5,885 nucleotides of DNA from Candidatus Omnitrophota bacterium. Its GTDB lineage: Bacteria > Omnitrophota > Gorgyraeia > Tantalellales > Tantalellaceae. Within the stretch, counting starts at the first letter, position 1. Each line of letters begins with the position of its first letter. The stretch spans positions 1-5,885 of the forward strand of contig JAHIZQ010000276.1 of the NCBI GenBank assembly GCA_018814505.1, written 5' to 3'. A program made the position numbers and the translations under genes. The notes under the pieces were generated by a model, which saw only the letters and a list, made by a program, of their open reading frames with translations, was not told the origin of the DNA and ran no database searches. Positions 5,832 through 5,885 of this stretch are shown here, in pieces.

Positions 5832-5885
5832 AAAAATTTCCATTTACAAAATTCAAAACTTAGTGTCTAATAGTAGTGTTAATAA

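Overview
This window carries an [FeFe]-hydrogenase locus: the catalytic subunit gene (hydA, cut by the left edge) followed on the same strand by the H-cluster assembly genes. The order is hydA (1-1212, partial), a TM1266-type small regulator (1367-1624), hydF (1621-2874), hydG (about 2946-4426), an unrecognised 96-residue gene (4401-4691) and hydE (4684-5667). After hydE there are about 218 bases with no complete gene. They hold a repeat-like hairpin and a short broken remnant of a REP-associated tyrosine (IS200-like, Y1) transposase.

The genes form one functional unit. HydE and HydG are radical-SAM enzymes that build parts of the 2Fe subcluster; HydG makes the CO and CN ligands from tyrosine. 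HydF is the GTPase scaffold that carries the 2Fe precursor and delivers it to apo-HydA. The TM1266 family is often found with these genes and is named a regulator on that basis. Three junctions overlap (regulator/hydF by 4 nt, hydG/orf96 by 26 nt, orf96/hydE by 8 nt), which suggests co-transcription and translational coupling. Two junctions are open: hydA/regulator (154 nt) and hydF/hydG (71 nt). Both contain repeat-like palindromes.

The organism is a strictly anaerobic, fermentative bacterium with an AT-rich genome, since H-cluster enzymes are oxygen-sensitive and hydA looks like the HndD/HydA subunit of NAD(P)-linked or bifurcating enzymes. The palindromes plus a decayed RAYT remnant are a style I associate with uncultured candidate-phylum genomes (Elusimicrobia/Omnitrophica-like). 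That placement is a guess.

Main oddities: (i) hydG's conserved N-terminus lies in a different frame from its only good start codon, and the two are joined at an A7 run that fits a -1 slippery heptamer; (ii) HydG's C-terminal auxiliary-cluster motif has Gly where the second Cys of CX2C is expected; (iii) HydA's L1 loop reads TSCSPGW instead of TSCCPxW; (iv) an unknown small protein is wedged by overlaps between hydG and hydE; (v) there is a perfect 26-bp inverted repeat before the regulator, and related repeat-like hairpins sit at the stop codons of hydF and hydE. I see no tRNA, rRNA or CRISPR array, and no complete mobile element.
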